DNA of 64,000 nucleotides from Symmetrospora coprosmae (taxonomy: Eukaryota > Basidiomycota > Cystobasidiomycetes > Symmetrosporaceae). Shown piece by piece: positions 58,546-64,000 of the stretch. The notes below the pieces were generated by a model. That model searched no databases. It was given only the letters and a program-made list of their open reading frames with translations, and was not told the DNA's origin. Position numbers and translations under genes: made by a program. Within the stretch, counting starts at the first letter, position 1; each line of letters begins with the position of its first letter. The stretch is taken from assembly GCA_008802785.1 (NCBI GenBank), contig VUYT01000029.1, positions 1 through 64,000 on the forward strand. Reading direction: 5' to 3'.

Positions 58546-59716
58546 CTACAGAGCATTGACGGCCAGGCCAGAGGAAAAACCGCGTAGGCGCATGAGCACG
58601 CATTGCTCCCAATGCCAGTTGCACAGGCGCGGATCGGGCAGTTCCGATGCAGGCGCCCGTTGGTGGAAATTGCCAGAGATGTCCATCCCGTGATACTCGG
58701 CCACGGGCACGATGCGGTCTGGGCAGAAGACGTGCACGAAGTATGAGCCGTTCTAGCCCAAAGAGAAAGATAGTGAGAATGTTCAGCAGGCGAACTCGCA
58801 GGCGCGGAAAGTTGGGGGGGACGCCGGTGGGGCTGTACTTACTTTGTAGTATAGGGACCACTGCCAGTTGTCGTAGGCGTGGCGCAGATCACGCGAGAGG
58901 AGAATGCCCATGCGACACTCGTGCAGGTTTGCCTCTGGAACATCCAGCGCATTCGTGTACACCTGCAGTGCTGGGTAAAGACGTAAATCCGAGGGAGGGA
59001 CGCGGCAGGAGAGAGCAGAAGTCGGCTCGGTCCCATCGACCCACGTCTGTTCTTCCCTTGGGCACGATATGTGCAGCCTGCGAATGTGCGCAGTCGGCGC
59101 CAGACAGGAGGCAGGCCCTGTCTCTGCCAATGATGAGCTCGCGGAAGCGTGTCTGGCGGGGTCGTACGGCCCAGAGCGCGTTCAGCAGGTGCCTCAAACC
59201 GCGAGTTGACTATTTGCAATAGGCCCAGAGCTAAGGCACCTGGTCATCAGAACAGGCGTTATCGCCGGAACTGTCATCGCATTCAGGCTCGTCGGCGGCC
59301 TGATCTCTGCGCGAGCCCGTTGGCCCTTTTCTCCATGTGAAGGAAGGACTATTGCCGTCTCCCTCTACGCGGCGGGCAAAGAGGTACTGCCCGGCCTCTG
59401 GCTGTGCATCGAGGTCGACCAGCGCGTCTGTGCTGTCCCACAGCTGGCCCGGTTCGTTGACGAGGGTGCTGAGCATCCGGTGCACGAGGCTCCACGCGTG
59501 CTCGCCGCTCGACTGGATAAAGTCGAGCGGGATGCGCACATCTTGAGCTTGAGGCGCGCCTTGGATCTCGATCTCGATGCGAGGGGCGCACGGCCAGGCG
59601 GTGGTCAGTTTCGCATGGTATGTCTTCTCGTTAGGGGGTATCCCGTCCTCGACCGGGCATGAAGGTGCCGCTGCCGGCGCCGGTGCAGATACAAGTCTGC
59701 GCGTTGACGCGGGCAT
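58546..59716 (-). CDS. HNH-nuclease-domain protein
   Basis: The middle of the chain reads RDRACLLSGADC then SQAAHIVPK, followed by ECRMGILLSRDLRHAYDNWQ and WSLYYKNGSYFVHVFCPD. This is the HNH_2-type pattern common in basidiomycete proteins, with cysteines, the AHIVP histidine and the distal His. The N-terminal exon (from 59716) holds a folded region with WPCAPRIEIEIQGAPQAQDV and LDFIQSSGEHAWSLVHRMLS. The end, LCNWHWEQCVLMRLRG, matches the common C-terminus of these proteins. About 330 residues in four exons. The junction between exons 1 and 2 near 59200-59260 is unclear: the simplest donor leaves an intron of only about 30 nt, so the true donor may lie further upstream. Function is unknown in this family; nuclease activity is an inference. 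Confidence 0.72.
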
Positions 59717-59934
59717 GGCTGCAGTCTTCAAGGAGTCCCTCCGCCTCTGCCTCCTGCTATGCTATGCTATACTATCCTGCCATTGTTGCTGTGCTGAGTT
59801 GGCGTCCGGGCAAGGAGGGAGGGGCGATGGTGATGATGATGCTCCTTGGCTTCGGATCCACCGGTGGGGTGGCATCCCATAATATCCTCGCATTCAACGA
59901 CAACGAGTGACGCAGTGCAGTGCATTGACAAACG

Positions 59935-62618
<2,684 letters not shown>

Positions 62619-63212
62619 GACCAGTGGACATTGTGGTCGATTCTCTCATTCCCCTGCGTTCGTGATGCACCCGGTACTCTTTGGTGGTCATGACACACCA
62701 CCCTCCTGTCTGTCTGTAGCAGTCCATGCGCGATCCCACCGCGCCCGTCTTTTCCCGATGCCATCCATCCATCCCATCTCGATTGTTGTGCCATCTAGTC
62801 CCACGAGCAATTGCAATATGATCCACCCATTCACTGATGTGTCCCTTCTGACGCGTCGACGGTGTCGGTGACCATGCCATGCTGACCGAACCCCTCTCGT
62901 ACGAGGCTGACCGGGGGGCGAGTCGCCACCATCGATAATCGACGAGGCTCTGGGTCGCGTTTCGCCTTCTTCTCCTCTGCACCGTTGCCATATCACGGAG
63001 CATAGCACAGAGGAGAGGAGAGGGACACGGCAGCAGCACACTCTCGCTAGAATACGGCAGGGCAGGATCGAGCTCTGCGTCAACGGGGAGGAACAGGGAC
63101 AGAGGCGTCGGGCGGCGTGCCTCGAGGGCAAATCATTAAACGCACATTGCACATTGCACATTGCACACAGCACACGCATTAGCATCGCACAGCATACCGA
63201 CACACACACACC
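62619..63212. promoter_or_regulatory. Intergenic region upstream of ERG5
   Basis: About 590 bases lie between VPS4 and ERG5. A heptamer-type repeat (ACATTGC, about 63143-63168) lies 45-70 bases before the ERG5 start. No gene was seen. Confidence 0.5.
63143..63168. repeat. ACATTGC tandem repeat in the ERG5 leader
   Basis: Three to four units of cacattg lie shortly upstream of the ERG5 ATG, probably in the 5' untranslated leader. Confidence 0.8.
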
Positions 63213-64000
63213 ATGTCCGGTGGCAGCTCATCCGCTCAGATCGGGCACCCTTACCCGAGCTCGTCACTGCGCGGCGCATCCGAGAAGGGCGGGCTTGGCC
63301 TCAGCTCGCTCGCCCCAGCCAATATCGTGAACGGAGCATCAGCACCAGGAGGATGGGTCACCTCCCTGCTCGTCGTCGTCCTCTCGCTCCTCGTCCTCGA
63401 GCAGAGCGTGTACCGCTACAAGAAGAAGCACCTTCCAGGCGCAAAATGGACAATTCCCGTCATTGGAAAGTTTGCCGGTGGGTGCAGGCTTGTTGAGGCG
63501 CGTCATAACGCGTCGTGGGTGGCCCCCAGCGAGCGCACACTGGCTGATGCAGATGTCGTCTTGTGACGCCCTGCCCCCGCAGACTCCCTAAAGCCCACCA
63601 TGGAGGCCTACAAGAAAACATGGGCGACCCCGCTGGCCGCCGTCTCGGTCTTCAATATGTGGGTCGCAACTCGGGGCCCCGGCTCTCGAGTAGAGACAGC
63701 AAACGCTGGTGCGAACAGCGAGCTGACGCCTCGCGCACTTCTGTCCGCCTGCCCCCGTCACCCAGCTTCATCGTCATGGCGTCCGACAATGTCCTCACAC
63801 GCAAGATTCTCAACTCGCCCAACCACACCGAGCCCTGCCTCGTCGCGTCCGCAAAACAGATTCTCGACCCCAACAACTGGGTCTTTCTGAACGGGAAAGT
63901 GCACGCCGACTACCGGAAAGCGCTGAACGGCCTCTTCACCCGCCGCGCCCTCGCCATCTACCTCAAGATGCAGGAGCGCATCTACAGCCGCACCTTCAAC
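63213..64000 (+). CDS. ERG5: Sterol C-22 desaturase, cytochrome P450 CYP61 (partial, N-terminal part)
   Basis: Erg5 introduces the C-22 double bond in ergosterol synthesis at the ER and needs reductase or cytochrome b5 electrons. Exons 63213-63477, 63583-63658 and 63766 to the window end give about 190 residues. A Ser/Gly-rich N-terminus precedes one membrane anchor (VTSLLVVVLSLLVLEQSVY), then KHLPGAKWTIPVIGKFADSL, SVFNIFVMAS-like (FIVMASDNVLTRKILNSPNH) and NWVFLNGKVHADYRKALNGL, then FTRRALAIYL. These match the conserved N-terminal half of CYP61 (WTIPFIG, GKAHVDYRKGLNGLFTRKAL). The heme cysteine region lies beyond the window. Confidence 0.93.

Overview
This window is a gene-dense, intron-rich, GC-rich stretch of a fungal nuclear genome, most likely a basidiomycete (a yeast or smut-like lineage; I cannot place it further from sequence alone). 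The pointers are FKS-type beta-1,3-glucan synthase, the sterol C-22 desaturase ERG5/CYP61, fungal-type GH16 enzymes and a UPF0658 Golgi protein. Introns are short (about 45-150 nt), with GTGCGT/GTGAGT donors, CTGAC branch sites and CAG acceptors. No CRISPR array, rRNA, convincing tRNA, retroelement or DNA transposon was seen.

Layout from left to right. (1) 1-5191, minus: FKS1, its C-terminal end cut off by the window edge. (2) 5859-9299, plus: a CRAL-TRIO/Sec14-like lipid-transfer protein. (3) 9625-11311, plus: proteasome subunit RPN10. (4) 11616-~12140, minus: a small complex I NDUFB4/B15-like subunit. (5) 12613-13493, plus: cytochrome b5. (6) 13898-19179, minus: URB2/NPA2, head to head with (7) 19445-20658, plus: RPL26. 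(8) 21061-22507: translin. (9) 22866-26165: an M13 (neprilysin-like) membrane metallopeptidase. (10) 26805-27380: a small orphan, probably mitochondrial, protein. (11-12) 28281-29734 and 30296-31402: a tandem pair of secreted GH16 beta-glucanases. (13-14) 32074-34671 (minus) and 34836-38386 (plus): a divergent pair of unrecognised large genes with SUMO-interaction-like acidic motifs. (15) ~40117-41435: an RNase III domain protein. (16) 42510-43746: a carnitine/acylcarnitine-type mitochondrial carrier. (17) 43816-45158, minus: an omega-like glutathione transferase. (18) 45839-48098: nucleolin/NSR1. (19) 48598-50721: a BSD-domain protein. (20-21) 51121-53428 and 53766-56102: tandem amidase-signature enzymes. 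(22) 56220-57974, minus: UPF0658 Golgi membrane protein. (23) 58546-59716, minus: an HNH-domain protein. (24) 59935-62618: VPS4. (25) 63213 to the window end: ERG5, partial.

Most genes are ordinary housekeeping genes and are not an operon-like pathway. Themes recur: ribosome biogenesis (URB2, RPL26, nucleolin), wall and membrane construction (FKS1, GH16 pair, ERG5, cytochrome b5) and mitochondrial function (B15-like subunit, carrier). The least explained part is 32-41.5 kb: the divergent acidic, SIM-bearing pair followed by an RNase III protein with no visible dsRNA-binding domain. The two tandem duplications differ. The amidase copies keep the checked intron positions, including 22-nt and 10-nt micro-exons, while the GH16 copies have different intron sets. 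Coordinates of spliced genes are given as the whole span from start codon to stop codon; exon borders quoted in the entries were read by eye.
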